64,000 nucleotides of DNA, taken from contig NZ_JAQGPN010000001.1 in NCBI RefSeq assembly GCF_028826155.1, positions 4,159,501-4,223,500 on the forward strand, in the 5' to 3' direction. The notes beneath the pieces were generated by a model that saw nothing but the letters and a program-made list of their open reading frames with translations, was not told where the DNA came from and did no database searches. Positions within the stretch are counted from its first letter, which is position 1. Each line of letters begins with the position of its first letter. The stretch is from Mesorhizobium shangrilense. Lineage in GTDB: Bacteria > Pseudomonadota > Alphaproteobacteria > Rhizobiales > Rhizobiaceae. The translations under genes and the position numbers were made by a program. This document shows, one piece after another, positions 19,462 through 28,833 of the stretch.

Positions 19462-20490
19462 ATGAAAACCAGGCATTTCGACCGCATAGGAAATGGCGGT
19501 CTCGACTTCACCGAACTCGGATTCGGCACCGCGCCGCTCGGCAATCTCTATCGCCCTGTTTCGGACGCCGAGGCGGAAGCGACGCTGGATGCCGCCTGGG
19601 AGTCGGGCGTCCGCTACTACGACACGGCGCCGCTCTACGGACTGGGCCTTTCCGAGACCCGATTGAACGCGTTCCTGCGCGGCAAGCGGCGGGACGACTA
19701 CGTGCTTTCGACCAAAGTCGGCCGCCTGCTGCGCGTGTCGACGCCCGACCAGCGTACCGGCATCGGCAAGTTCTTCGACGTCCCCTCGCGGCGCGAGGTC
19801 TATGACTACGGATACGATGGCGTCATGCGATCCCTGGAGGTTTCGTTCGAGCGCCTCGGCGTCGACCGCATCGATATCCTCTTCGCCCACGATCTCGACA
19901 TCTTCACCCACGGCAGCAAGGAAGCCTCGGACGCGCGCATCGACGAGTTCATGAAACCGAACTCGGGCTACGCTGCGCTCTTGTCGCTGCGCGACCAAGG
20001 CGTGATCAAGGCGATCGGCGGCGGCATCAACGAATGGGAAGTTTGCCAGACGCTGGCCCAGCGCGGCGATTTCGACCTGTTCCTCCTCGCCGGCCGCTAC
20101 ACGCTGCTTGAACAGGAGGCGCTCACCAGCTTCCTGCCGCTCTGCCAGAAGCGCGGCATCGGCATCGTGCTCGGCGGTCCGTACAATTCGGGCATCCTGG
20201 CGACCGGGGCGAAACCCGGCGCCTACTACAACTACGACGCGGCGCCCCCGCACATCATGGACCGCGTGAGCCGCATCGAGGCTGTGTGCAAGCGCCACGG
20301 CGTGCGCCTGATCGAGGCCGCGCTGCAGTTCCCCCTGCTGCACCCCAGCGTCGTCTCGATGATCCCCGGCGGGCAGAAGCCGGCGGAGGTGAAAGGCAAC
20401 CGCGCCATCATGGACGCCGCGATCCAGCCGGAGCTGTGGAGCGACCTCAAGTGGGAAGGCCTGATGCGCGACGACGCGCCGACGGGCTGA
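19462..20490 (+). CDS. Aldo/keto reductase, D-threo-aldose 1-dehydrogenase (L-fucose dehydrogenase) type
   Basis: Likely oxidises an aldose (L-fucose type) to its lactone with NAD(P). The catalytic tetrad residues are visible: Asp and Tyr in YYDTAPLYGLGLSE, Lys in VLSTKVGRLL and His in DILFAHDLD. The FGTAPLGNLYRPVSDAEA start and PGGQKPAEVKGN end are typical of this AKR subgroup, which also includes pyridoxal 4-dehydrogenase. GGGGAGG lies at 19451-19457, so ATG 19462 has a better spacing than ATG 19459. About 342 residues. A lactonase-type amidohydrolase follows, consistent with sugar to lactone to sugar acid. Confidence 0.85.
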   Translation: MKTRHFDRIGNGGLDFTELGFGTAPLGNLYRPVSDAEAEATLDAAWESGVRYYDTAPLYGLGLSETRLNAFLRGKRRDDYVLSTKVGRLLRVSTPDQRTGIGKFFDVPSRREVYDYGYDGVMRSLEVSFERLGVDRIDILFAHDLDIFTHGSKEASDARIDEFMKPNSGYAALLSLRDQGVIKAIGGGINEWEVCQTLAQRGDFDLFLLAGRYTLLEQEALTSFLPLCQKRGIGIVLGGPYNSGILATGAKPGAYYNYDAAPPHIMDRVSRIEAVCKRHGVRLIEAALQFPLLHPSVVSMIPGGQKPAEVKGNRAIMDAAIQPELWSDLKWEGLMRDDAPTG

Positions 20491-20548
20491 TCAGGTGTAT
20501 TTCCATGGAATTGCGCTTTATCGACCCCACTCCGATTTGCTTCGCAAA

Positions 20549-20644
20549 CCACCTCTCCCCCGATCGACGGGGAGAGGAACCCAATCTGGACAAGCGCCGG
20601 CATCGCGGCTGCTTTCTCTCCCCCATCGATCGGGGGAGAGGTGG
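20549..20644. repeat. REP-like intergenic palindromic element
   Basis: Two GC-rich palindromes (CCTCTCCCC with GGGGAGAGG at 20552-20577; CTCTCCCCC with GGGGGAGAG at 20616-20640) form a larger mirror. The 19-base CCACCTCTCCCCCGATCGA at 20549-20567 is the exact reverse complement of 20626-20644. Each palindrome is centred on a GATCGA/ATCGAT core. Placed between two genes of one operon, it looks like a dispersed rhizobial REP/RIME-type element that can fold in the transcript. Confidence 0.8.
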
Positions 20645-20704
20645 CCCGAAGGGCCGGAGTGGAGGTCGACGATGTGCACTCTCCTTGATTGAACGGAGCA
20701 CACC

Positions 20705-21550
20705 ATGCGCGTCGATTCCCACCAGCACTTCTGGCAGCCGGCCCGCGGCGACTATGGTTGGATGCCCAAGGATGATCCCGTCCTCAGCCGACCTTACTTC
20801 CCGGCCGACCTCGCGCCGTTCCTGAAACAGGCAGGCGTTGGCCGCACCGTGCTCGTGCAGGCAGCGCCCACGGTCGAGGAGACCGAGTACATGCTGGGCA
20901 TCGCCGACGCGACGCCCGCGGTCGCTGCCGTCGTCGGCTGGATCGATTTCGAGGACGGGAGCCACATCAGGCATCTCGAACGCCTGAAGAAGCATCCGAA
21001 GTTCGCAGGCGTGCGGCCGATGATCCAGGACATTCCCGATGTCGACTGGATGCTGCGCCCGGACGTTCAATGGGCCTACGAGGCCCTGCTCGACCTCGAC
21101 CTAACCTTCGACGCGCTCGGCTTCTCGCGCCACCTCGCCAACTTCCTCGCTGTCTTCAAGCGCTATCCGAAGCTGCGCGTGGTCGTCGACCACTGCATGA
21201 AGCCGCAGATCCGCGACCACGGCACCGCGCGGGAGGAACTGGCCTCCTGGTCGGAAGGTATGCGGCGCATTGCCGGCGAAACCGGCGCGTTCTGCAAGCT
21301 CTCCGGCATCGTGACAGAGGCCAATCCCGGTTGGACCGTTGACGATCTCAGGCCCTACGCCGAGGTCGTGCTCGACGCGTTCGGACCTGAACGCGTCATG
21401 TGGGGCTCCGACTGGCCGGTCAGCCGCCTGCGTGGCGAATATGGAGACTGGCATGTCGCGGCGGAAACGCTTTGCGCCGGCCTCAGTCCCGCGGACCGGA
21501 CAGCGATCTTCGGCGGCACGGCGGCACGATTCTACCGGCTGGAGGGATAG
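20705..21550 (+). CDS. Amidohydrolase-2 family lactonase (L-fuconolactonase/rhamnonolactonase type)
   Basis: Metal-dependent hydrolase of the COG3618 group that opens sugar-acid lactones. It begins RVDSHQHFWQPARGDYGWM, with the HxH metal pair, and has VVVDHCMKP (His) and MWGSDWPVSRL (catalytic Asp). 281 residues, the usual size. ATG 20705 lies after an intergenic REP-like element. With the aldo/keto reductase upstream and the mutarotase and importer nearby, it fits oxidative catabolism of a fucose-like sugar. A dehydratase and aldolase for the next steps are not in the window. Confidence 0.86.
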   Translation: MRVDSHQHFWQPARGDYGWMPKDDPVLSRPYFPADLAPFLKQAGVGRTVLVQAAPTVEETEYMLGIADATPAVAAVVGWIDFEDGSHIRHLERLKKHPKFAGVRPMIQDIPDVDWMLRPDVQWAYEALLDLDLTFDALGFSRHLANFLAVFKRYPKLRVVVDHCMKPQIRDHGTAREELASWSEGMRRIAGETGAFCKLSGIVTEANPGWTVDDLRPYAEVVLDAFGPERVMWGSDWPVSRLRGEYGDWHVAAETLCAGLSPADRTAIFGGTAARFYRLEG

Positions 21551-21612
21551 CGCCGCCTTCCGTTCTGCCTGACGGCCGGGGAACCGGGCCGCCCGCCAAG
21601 AATGCAGCGAAC

Positions 21613-21640
21613 GAGGCTGCGGGCCTGTGCCCGCAACCTC
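21613..21640. terminator. Hairpin between convergent genes
   Basis: GAGGCTGCGGGC and GCCCGCAACCTC pair over 12 positions with one mismatch and a CTGT loop. It sits in the 102-bp gap between the converging lactonase and PCuAC genes. No clear T-run on either side, so a bidirectional terminator is likely but not proven. Confidence 0.55.
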
Positions 21641-21652
21641 CGCTGACGTTGA

Positions 21653-22135
21653 CTAATGCGCGTCGTGGCTCTCGCCGATCGGCTCCGCCTTGAACTCCAC
21701 CTCGACTTTGCCGGCCTTCTCGAAGGTCAGCGTCGCCTTGTAGCGTTCCTTTTCCACCAATTGCGTCTTCAGGCCCATGAACATGATGTGCAGGCCCTTG
21801 GGCGCCAGCTTGGCCTCGCCGCCGGCAGGGATCTCCAGCGCGCCCGCAAGCGGACGCATGGTCATCACGCCGGCGGGATCGACCGCCATCTCGTGGATCT
21901 CGGCCTTGTCGGCGATGTCCGTAGAAACCGAAACGAGGCGGTCGGGCTCGGAGCCTGAGTTTTTCACGGTCATGTAGCCGGCGGCCACCTTTGCACCCGG
22001 CAGCGTCGCGCGCGTCCAGGGATGGTCGATGTCCAGCGTGCCGGCCTTGTACTCGTGCGCGAAGGCGGTTCCGGCAAACGCGAGGACGGCGAGGATTGCG
22101 AGGGGACGCGCGACGGCGCGGAAGGAAAATGACAT
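21653..22135 (-). CDS. Periplasmic copper chaperone PCu(A)C
   Basis: Binds Cu(I) in the periplasm and helps deliver it to cytochrome oxidase. A signal peptide ends at TAFA, leaving an N-terminal HEYKAG. The copper motif is visible: AEIHEM (His), VMTMRP (Met) and GLHIMFMGL (HxM region), as in H(M)x10Mx21HxM. The C-terminus ends HDAH. Start ATG 22135 has GTGGAG upstream; the frame open to 22252 has no better start. About 160 residues. It is paired with a DUF2946 gene on the same strand. Confidence 0.92.
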   Translation of the reverse strand: MSFSFRAVARPLAILAVLAFAGTAFAHEYKAGTLDIDHPWTRATLPGAKVAAGYMTVKNSGSEPDRLVSVSTDIADKAEIHEMAVDPAGVMTMRPLAGALEIPAGGEAKLAPKGLHIMFMGLKTQLVEKERYKATLTFEKAGKVEVEFKAEPIGESHDAH

Positions 22136-22209
22136 TGGTAGTCTCCACTTGATGCCGCATTGCGCGGCCTGACGATGCATGCTTGCCGGCCACGGGCCGG
22201 TCGTTCCGA

Positions 22210-22590
22210 TCACGTCGTCAATGGAGGGGCGCGCGGGTTTCCGGGTTTCCACGCGGGTGCTGGATCGTGGACCGTTTTCGAGGCGCCGCGGAGCTTGGCG
22301 AAGAGCCGGATGCTCTGCGGCTGGGCAGCAGCCAGGTCCGGCGGCAGGACCGCAGCCGCAATGCCGGCGCAGGCCAGTTCACAGCAGGCTGAAAGCGCCT
22401 TGTGTGGACTGCTGTCGTCGGGCGCATGATGTTGGTTGGATGTGATGCAGAGCGGGTTGCCGAACGCATCGACCAGAACGGGACGGCTGCCGACGCCTTG
22501 CGCATAGGCCGACCCGAACGTCTGCACAAGGAACACCAGGGCCGCCAGGAGCGCCCATATTCTTGGTGACCGCCTCGACAAGTTCCTCAC
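22210..22590 (-). CDS. DUF2946-like exported protein
   Basis: Probable copper-associated small exported protein; the family has no fixed function. 126 residues with a hydrophobic N-terminal segment (WALLAALVFLVQTFGSAYAQ) and a short conserved region with ALSACCELACAGIAAA. The start is GTG 22590, with GGGGCGGAG upstream. It lies 74 bp upstream of the PCuAC gene on the same strand, the arrangement that links DUF2946 proteins to copper handling. The family call rests on the Cys-rich patch and context and is moderate. Confidence 0.65.
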   Translation of the reverse strand: MRNLSRRSPRIWALLAALVFLVQTFGSAYAQGVGSRPVLVDAFGNPLCITSNQHHAPDDSSPHKALSACCELACAGIAAAVLPPDLAAAQPQSIRLFAKLRGASKTVHDPAPAWKPGNPRAPPLTT

Positions 22591-22698
22591 GGCTCCGCCC
22601 CTCGACCGGCGTCCTCTATACCATCCGCCGCCGGCGCGGCGAATGCGTCCGGCTGCGTCACAGCGTCATCGCTTAGATGCCAGAGCGGCAAACCGGTT

Positions 22699-23292
22699 TC
22701 ATTGCGCTTGCGCAATCACCGCGCGCAATTCCACGACCACCAGTTCCGTGTGCTGAAGGGGCTCGACGTCCATCGAGCCTTCCCACCCGTCGATGCACAG
22801 GCAGTCCTTGGGACCGACCTCAAATCTGCGGTCGAGGCTGATGGCCGCCCGCCCCTCACTGCAGAACATGAGGATGATTTCGGCATCGCTCGCAAAGGCG
22901 GCCGCGTCGTCCAGCATCAGGCGACGGACATCGCAGGTGAAGCGGCCGCGCCGCACCATCACGTTCAAGTCGAGGATCGGGCCGTCGATCAGCGTGGACG
23001 AGGTCGATGCATCAGCGGGAAACGGGAGCGGATCGGATGTCCTGAGCAAGCCGATGGACGCCCTGTCTCCCACCTTGAGGATGATCCCTTCCCCCTCGAG
23101 GACAGTCAGGCTGCGATCGATGGCCGGGAAGACCGAGAACGGCCCGCCAGCTTCGACCCGCGCCATCGAGAGCCGCCAGTCGAAGTCTTCGAGGCCGGCA
23201 CCCTCGGGCGACACGGCGATCTCCGTCGTCGTGCCGCCGCCGTTCTTCCACGGCATCGTCCTATGGTCCGCGGCGCTGAGCAGGCGGATCAT
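22699..23292 (-). CDS. hutD: HutD family protein
   Basis: Cupin-like protein of the histidine utilisation locus, thought to limit or govern hut activity. 197 residues beginning MIRLLSAADHRTMPWKNGGG, with TTEIAVSPEGAGLEDFDWRLS and SRARVEAGGPFS-like family sequence. It is 40 bp downstream of hutU on the same strand and is the last gene of the run. Its C-terminal codons hold an ATTGCGC/GCGCAAT inverted repeat that may also help termination. Confidence 0.93.
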   Translation of the reverse strand: MIRLLSAADHRTMPWKNGGGTTTEIAVSPEGAGLEDFDWRLSMARVEAGGPFSVFPAIDRSLTVLEGEGIILKVGDRASIGLLRTSDPLPFPADASTSSTLIDGPILDLNVMVRRGRFTCDVRRLMLDDAAAFASDAEIILMFCSEGRAAISLDRRFEVGPKDCLCIDGWEGSMDVEPLQHTELVVVELRAVIAQAQ

Positions 23293-23332
23293 CGCTTGCC
23301 GTTCTCCTCCTGAAGGAGGCGCGTGGCGCGCC

Positions 23333-25009
23333 TCATCCCAAAATACCCGGCAGATTCAGCCCATGCTCCTTGGCGCAGTCGAGAGCGATGTCGTAGCCGG
23401 CGTCGGCATGACGCATCACGCCGGTCGCCGGATCGTTCCACAGCACCCTTTCCACGCGCCGCGCGGCGTCCTCGCTGCCGTCGCAGACGACCACCATGCC
23501 GGAATGCTGCGAAAAGCCCATGCCGACGCCGCCGCCGTGGTGCAGTGACACCCACGTCGCGCCCGATGCGCAGTTCAGAAGCGCATTGAGCAGCGGCCAG
23601 TCGGACACGGCGTCCGAACCGTCCTTCATCGCCTCGGTCTCGCGGTTCGGCGAAGCCACCGACCCGGAATCGAGGTGATCACGACCGATGACCACCGGCG
23701 CCTTCAGTTCGCCCTTGGCCACCATCTCGTTGAAGGCGAGGCCGAGGCGGTGCCGGTCGCCGAGGCCGACCCAGCAGATGCGCGCCGGCAGACCCTGGAA
23801 CTTGATGCGCTTGGCGGCCATGTCCAGCCAGTTGTGCAGGTGCTTGTTGTCCGGCAGCAGCTCCTTCACCTTGGCGTCGGTCTTGTAGATGTCCTCAGGA
23901 TCGCCCGACAGCGCCGCCCAGCGGAACGGGCCGACGCCGCGGCAGAAGAGCGGGCGGATATAGGCCGGCACGAAGCCCGGGAAGTCGAAGGCGTCCTTCA
24001 CTCCCTCCTCCAGCGCCATCTGTCGGATATTGTTGCCGTAGTCGACGGTGGGTACGCCCTGTTTGTGGAAGTCGAGCATGGCGCGCACGTGCACCGCCAT
24101 GGACTTCCGCGCCGCCGCCTCCACTGCCTTCGGGTCGCGCTCGCGCCTGGTCTCCCACTCGGCCACGGTCCAGCCCTGCGGCAGGTAGCCATTGACCGGG
24201 TCGTGCGCGGACGTCTGGTCGGTCACCGCATCCGGCTTGACGCCGCGCCGCACCAGTTCCGGGAAGATGTCGGCGGCGTTGCCGAGCAGCGCGACCGAAA
24301 TCGCCTTCTTCTCCTTGCCTGCACGGTCGATGATCGCCAGCGCGTCGTCGAGGTCCTTCGCCTGCACGTCGACATAGCCGGTCTTCAGGCGCATTTCGAT
24401 GCGGCTCGCCTGGCATTCTACGGCGAGGCAGGAAGCACCCGCCATTGTCGCGGCCAGCGGCTGCGCGCCGCCCATGCCGCCAAGGCCTGCGGTCAGGATC
24501 CAGCGGCCGGAGAGATCGCCGCCGTAGTGCTGGCGGCCCATTTCGACGAAGGTCTCGTAGGTGCCCTGGACGATGCCCTGCGACCCTATGTAGATCCACG
24601 ACCCGGCCGTCATTTGGCCGTACATCATCAGGCCCTTCCTATCGAGGGCGTTGAAGTGGTCCCAGGTCGCCCAGTGAGGAACCAGGTTGGAGTTGGCCAG
24701 CAGCACGCGCGGCGCATCCTTGTGGGTCCTGAACACGCCGACCGGCTTGCCCGACTGGACGAGCAGCGTCTCGTCGTCCTCCAGCTTCTTCAGCGCGCCG
24801 ACGATACGGTCAAAGCTCTCCCAGTCGCGCGCCGCGCGGCCGATGCCGCCATAGACGACCAGCTCGCCCGGCTTTTCGGCGACGCCCGGATCGAGGTTGT
24901 TCATCAGCATGCGCAGAGGCGCTTCCGTCAGCCAGCTCTTTGCCGAGAGCTCGGTGCCGGTCGCGGCACGGATCACGCGGGCGTTGTCGATGCGGGTATG
25001 CGTGGTCAT
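23333..25009 (-). CDS. hutU: Urocanate hydratase (urocanase)
   Basis: Second step of histidine breakdown: urocanate to imidazolonepropionate, using tightly bound NAD+. About 558 residues, the normal size. Clear urocanase sequence: [65 protein letters not shown] and [21 protein letters not shown] 25009 is chosen; the frame extends to 25102 but the extra N-terminus is not family-like. A hairpin with a T-run lies 110 bp upstream, separating it from hutG, so it may have its own promoter. Confidence 0.97.
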   Translation of the reverse strand: MTTHTRIDNARVIRAATGTELSAKSWLTEAPLRMLMNNLDPGVAEKPGELVVYGGIGRAARDWESFDRIVGALKKLEDDETLLVQSGKPVGVFRTHKDAPRVLLANSNLVPHWATWDHFNALDRKGLMMYGQMTAGSWIYIGSQGIVQGTYETFVEMGRQHYGGDLSGRWILTAGLGGMGGAQPLAATMAGASCLAVECQASRIEMRLKTGYVDVQAKDLDDALAIIDRAGKEKKAISVALLGNAADIFPELVRRGVKPDAVTDQTSAHDPVNGYLPQGWTVAEWETRRERDPKAVEAAARKSMAVHVRAMLDFHKQGVPTVDYGNNIRQMALEEGVKDAFDFPGFVPAYIRPLFCRGVGPFRWAALSGDPEDIYKTDAKVKELLPDNKHLHNWLDMAAKRIKFQGLPARICWVGLGDRHRLGLAFNEMVAKGELKAPVVIGRDHLDSGSVASPNRETEAMKDGSDAVSDWPLLNALLNCASGATWVSLHHGGGVGMGFSQHSGMVVVCDGSEDAARRVERVLWNDPATGVMRHADAGYDIALDCAKEHGLNLPGILG

Positions 25010-25119
25010 GTGTCGTCTCCCTGTTCGGTGCCCATTCCCGCCTTGCTGCACACGGTCGTCCTCTCCTGGTCCGGGAGCGTCGACCGGCTTGGTATCGGTC
25101 ATCTGCCCTCGGCGGCCCG

Positions 25120-25146
25120 GAAAGAAACGCCGCGCCAGGCGCGGCG
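25120..25146 (-). terminator. Intrinsic terminator between hutG and hutU
   Basis: On the minus strand CGCCGCGCC-T-GGCGCGGCG folds into a perfect GC stem and is followed directly by TTTCTTTC. It lies 12 bp after the hutG stop and splits the hut genes into hutI-hutH-hutG and hutU-hutD transcription units. Confidence 0.75.
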
Positions 25147-25157
25147 GTGGGATGGCC

Positions 25158-25976
25158 CTATACTCTTGCCGCCCAATCGCGGGCGGATTCCAGAATTCCC
25201 GTCAGCGTCCGCCGTATCGGGGCAGCAAAGTCCGGCTCATAGGCGACCGGCCAGTTGCCCGGATGGCGGGGCGCCGCCGGCTCGCGCAGATAGCCACGGC
25301 AGGAAAGCTCCATCTGCAGCGCATGGACGCCATTCGCAGGCTGACCGTGATGCCGCGTGATCCAGCCGCCCTTGAACCGGCCGTTGACGACATGGCTTTC
25401 GCCGGTCGCCGCCATCAGCGCGGCCACCGTCTCAACAAGGACCGGATCGGCGCTCCGTCCGTCATTGGTGCCGAGGTTGAACACCGGCAGCGTGCCCTCG
25501 AACAGCCGGGGCAAGACGGAACGGATCGAATGGCAGTCGTAGAGCACGATCTTCCCGTGCATTGCCCTTAGCCGCGCGATCTCGGCCTCCAGGGCCGCGT
25601 GGTAGGGCGCGAAATAGACTGCGCGCCTGCGGTCAATCTCGGACGGAGACGGCTCGTGCCCGGGTTTGTAGAGCGGCTCGCCGTCAAAACTCTCGGTCGG
25701 ACAAAGGCCGGTCGTCGTTTGTCCCGGATAGAGCGACGCACCGGAAGGATCGCGATTGACGTCGATCACGGTCCGCGAGATCGCGGTATGCACGACGGTC
25801 GCGCCGAGGTCTGCTGCGAAGTCGTAGAGCCGGTCGATCCACCAGTCGCAGTCCTTGCGCGCCAGCCATGGCGAGACGACATCGTCCTCCACATGGGCGA
25901 GGTCGGTGCCGGTATGCGGCAGCGAGACGATCAGCGGGGCAGTGTTGCGGATGACGGTGAGCCAGGACGGGGTCAT
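25158..25976 (-). CDS. hutG: N-formylglutamate deformylase
   Basis: Last step of the five-step histidine pathway: N-formylglutamate to glutamate and formate. 272 residues with [13 protein letters not shown] (metal His), [34 protein letters not shown] and [18 protein letters not shown], typical of the FGase family. ATG 25976 overlaps the hutH stop by ATGA. Together with hutF it shows the formate-releasing branch rather than formamide release. A terminator follows. Confidence 0.95.
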   Translation of the reverse strand: MTPSWLTVIRNTAPLIVSLPHTGTDLAHVEDDVVSPWLARKDCDWWIDRLYDFAADLGATVVHTAISRTVIDVNRDPSGASLYPGQTTTGLCPTESFDGEPLYKPGHEPSPSEIDRRRAVYFAPYHAALEAEIARLRAMHGKIVLYDCHSIRSVLPRLFEGTLPVFNLGTNDGRSADPVLVETVAALMAATGESHVVNGRFKGGWITRHHGQPANGVHALQMELSCRGYLREPAAPRHPGNWPVAYEPDFAAPIRRTLTGILESARDWAARV

Positions 25977-27517
25977 CGCGCCGGCTCCGAGACCGACGGC
26001 AGCGGCACCTCGCTTGCAGCCGCGATCACCTGGCCGCCGCGCACCAGCGCGTTCGCCTTCTCCATGTCTGGGTGGAAGTGGCGGTCGTCGTCGAGATGCG
26101 GCACCTGGCTCCTCAGCAGCGCGCGCACGGCCTCCAGCGGCGTGCTCGACGTCAGCGGCAGGTGGAAATCGCATCCCTGCGCCGCAGCCAGCAGTTCGAT
26201 GCCAACCACAGCGGTGGCGTTCTCGATCATGCCGATCAGCCGCCTGGCGCCATGCGCAGCCATCGAGACATGGTCCTCCTGATTGGCGGAGGTGGGGATG
26301 GAATCGACGCTTGCCGGATACGCCTTCTGCTTGTTCTCAGACACCAGCGCCGCAGCGGTCACCTGCGGGATCATGAAGCCGGAGTTGAGGCCGGGCTTCG
26401 GCGTCAGGAACGCCGGCATGCCCGACAGCGCGGGATCGACCAGCATGGCGATCCGGCGCTCCGACAGCGAGCCGATCTCGCACACGGCAAGCGCGATCAT
26501 GTCGGCCGCGAAGGCCACCGGCTCGGCATGGAAATTGCCGCCCGACAGCGCGGTGTCGTCTTCGGCGAAGATCAGCGGATTGTCGGTGACGCCATTCGCC
26601 TCGGTCTCCAGCGTGTCGGCCGCCTTGCGCAGCACGTCGAGCGCGGCGCCCATCACCTGCGGCTGACAGCGCAGGCAGTACGGGTCCTGGACCCGCTCGT
26701 CGCCGACGCGGTGGGATTCGCGGATGGCGCTTCCCGCCATGAGGTTGCGCAATGCGTCGGCCGTCTCGATCTGGCCCTTGTGCCTGCGCAGAAGGTGGAT
26801 GCGCGGATCGAACGGCGCATCGGAACCCCTTGCGGCGTCGGTGGAAAGCGCTCCCGTCACCAGGGCCGACTGGTAGAGCAACTCCGCCTCGAACAGCGCC
26901 GCCAGCGCATAGGCGGTCGAGAACTGCGTACCGTTGAGCAGGGCCAGCCCTTCCTTTGCACCGAGCGTCAGCGGCTTCAGCCCGTGCGTCAGGAGGGCGA
27001 CCTGCGCCGGCACGCGCCCGTGCGGCGTAAAACACTCGCCGTAGCCGATCATCGTCGCGGTCATGTGCGAAAGCGGTGCAAGGTCGCCGGAAGCGCCGAC
27101 CGAACCTTGCGCCGGCACCACCGGAATGACGTCGTTGGCGAGCATCCCCTCCAGCATGTCCAGCGTCTCGGGTTTTACGCCCGACGCACCCTGCGCCAGG
27201 CTGGCGAGCTTCAGCGCCATCATCAGCCGCGCCACCGCAACCGGCATCGGCTCGCCCGTGCCCGCCGCATGGCTGAGCACGATGTTCTTCTGCAGCGTTT
27301 CGAGATCGGACGCAGGGATGCGCACGCTGGCAAGCTTCCCGAAGCCCGTGTTAATGCCGTAGACCGGCTCTCCCCTGGCGAGAATGCGGCCGACCGCATC
27401 GGCGCTCGCCTTGACCTTCGGCCGGCACGAGGGGTCGAGCCTTGGCGTTGCGCCACGATAGATCGCGCGCCAGTCGGCGAGCGTCGCGTTGCCTGGTTTC
27501 AGCACAATCTCGGTCAT
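25973..27517 (-). CDS. hutH: Histidine ammonia-lyase
   Basis: Removes ammonia from histidine to give urocanate. 514 residues. The MIO cofactor tripeptide Ala-Ser-Gly is in [16 protein letters not shown], and [43 protein letters not shown] and [17 protein letters not shown] are all family hallmarks. It overlaps hutI upstream (ATGA at 27514-27517) and hutG downstream, so hutI-hutH-hutG form one coupled operon. Confidence 0.97.
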   Translation of the reverse strand: MTEIVLKPGNATLADWRAIYRGATPRLDPSCRPKVKASADAVGRILARGEPVYGINTGFGKLASVRIPASDLETLQKNIVLSHAAGTGEPMPVAVARLMMALKLASLAQGASGVKPETLDMLEGMLANDVIPVVPAQGSVGASGDLAPLSHMTATMIGYGECFTPHGRVPAQVALLTHGLKPLTLGAKEGLALLNGTQFSTAYALAALFEAELLYQSALVTGALSTDAARGSDAPFDPRIHLLRRHKGQIETADALRNLMAGSAIRESHRVGDERVQDPYCLRCQPQVMGAALDVLRKAADTLETEANGVTDNPLIFAEDDTALSGGNFHAEPVAFAADMIALAVCEIGSLSERRIAMLVDPALSGMPAFLTPKPGLNSGFMIPQVTAAALVSENKQKAYPASVDSIPTSANQEDHVSMAAHGARRLIGMIENATAVVGIELLAAAQGCDFHLPLTSSTPLEAVRALLRSQVPHLDDDRHFHPDMEKANALVRGGQVIAAASEVPLPSVSEPAR

Positions 27518-28746
27518 CCACCTCTCCAGATGCGTGCGTGCAGCGGATTGAATCCCATGCGATAGACAAGCTCGGCCGGGCGCTCGACGTCCCAGATGGC
27601 GAGGTCGGCGAACTTTCCGGCCTCAAGCGTGCCGATCTCGCCGGACATGCCAAGCGCGCGGGCGGCTTCCCGCGTGACCCCGGCAATGCACTCCTCGACC
27701 GTCATGCCGAACAGCGTCGCCGCCATGTTCATGGCCAGCAACAGCGAGGTCAGCGGCGAGGTGCCCGGATTGCAGTCGGTCGCCACCGCCATCCTGGTGC
27801 CGTGCTTGCGGAACAGGTCGATCGGCGGCTTCTTCGTCTCGCGGATGAAGTAGAACGCGCCGGGCAGCATCACGGCCACCGTGCCTGCCTTGGCCATCGC
27901 CGCAGCGCCCGCCTCGTCCGTATACTCCAGGTGATCCGCCGAGAGCGCGCCGTAGCGCGCGGCGAGTGCGGCCCCATGCAGGTTGGACAACTGGTCTGCG
28001 TGCAGCTTCACCGGCAGGCCGAACGCCTTTGCCGCCTCGAAAACCCGCGCCATCTGCTCGGGCGAGAACGCGATGCCCTCGCAGAAACCGTCCACCGCAT
28101 CGGCCAGGTCGAGTTGGGCGATGGCCGGAAGAATCTCGTCCACGACCTTGTTTATGAAGGCTTCCTTGTCGCCGTCAGCTTCCGGCGGCAGCGCGTGTGC
28201 GCCGAGGAAGGTGGTCCGCACCGTAACCCGCCGCGCATCCTGGAGCCGGCGGGCCGCGCCCAAGGACTTAGCCTCGTTCTCGAGATCGAGCCCGTAGCCC
28301 GACTTGATCTCGACCGTCGTCACGCCTTCCGCAATGAGCGCGTCGAGACGCGGCAGCGACTGCCGGACGAGATCGTCCTCACTGGCAGCCCGCAGCGCCT
28401 TGACGGAAGACACGATGCCGCCGCCCGCCCGCGCCACTTGCTCATAAGAGGCTCCCGCCAGCCGCATCTCGAACTCGTTGGCGCGGTTTCCTGCCCAGAC
28501 GAGATGGGTGTGGCAGTCAATCAGCCCCGGCGTGATCAGCCGGCCTTGGCAATCGGTGACGTCGGAGCCATCTGCGAACACGGCCGGCATTTCGGCCTGA
28601 GGTCCGGCGAAGAGGATACGCTCGCCCTCGATCGCGACCGCGCCGCGCTCGACCTCGCCCAGCCCCGCCTGCCCCTCTGCCAATGTTGCGAGGCGGGCAT
28701 TGCGCCACACGCGCCGCAGCTTTCGATCGGACCCGGTGCTCGCCAT
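27514..28746 (-). CDS. hutI: Imidazolonepropionase
   Basis: Third step: imidazolonepropionate to N-formimino-glutamate, a zinc-dependent amidohydrolase. 410 residues with [20 protein letters not shown] (HxH metal pair), [38 protein letters not shown] sequence, LHADQLSN and [12 protein letters not shown]. First gene of the minus-strand hut operon; its start is 87 bp from hutF, with a HutC-type operator between. Confidence 0.96.
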   Translation of the reverse strand: MASTGSDRKLRRVWRNARLATLAEGQAGLGEVERGAVAIEGERILFAGPQAEMPAVFADGSDVTDCQGRLITPGLIDCHTHLVWAGNRANEFEMRLAGASYEQVARAGGGIVSSVKALRAASEDDLVRQSLPRLDALIAEGVTTVEIKSGYGLDLENEAKSLGAARRLQDARRVTVRTTFLGAHALPPEADGDKEAFINKVVDEILPAIAQLDLADAVDGFCEGIAFSPEQMARVFEAAKAFGLPVKLHADQLSNLHGAALAARYGALSADHLEYTDEAGAAAMAKAGTVAVMLPGAFYFIRETKKPPIDLFRKHGTRMAVATDCNPGTSPLTSLLLAMNMAATLFGMTVEECIAGVTREAARALGMSGEIGTLEAGKFADLAIWDVERPAELVYRMGFNPLHARIWRGG

Positions 28747-28770
28747 TTTTCAGTTCCCATCCCTCGCCAA

Positions 28771-28784
28771 TATGTCTATACATA
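28771..28784. promoter_or_regulatory. HutC operator between hutI and hutF
   Basis: TATGT-CTAT-ACATA is a perfect 5-bp inverted repeat around a 4-bp centre. It contains GT-C-TA-T-AC, which exactly fits the GT-N-TA-N-AC consensus known for HutC-subfamily GntR regulators. It is 25 bp from hutI and 50 bp from hutF, so one bound repressor could control both divergent units. Confidence 0.8.
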
Positions 28785-28833
28785 ATGAGCACATCTTGCA
28801 ACCCGATCCGTCGAGAAATCTGGGGGACTACCG

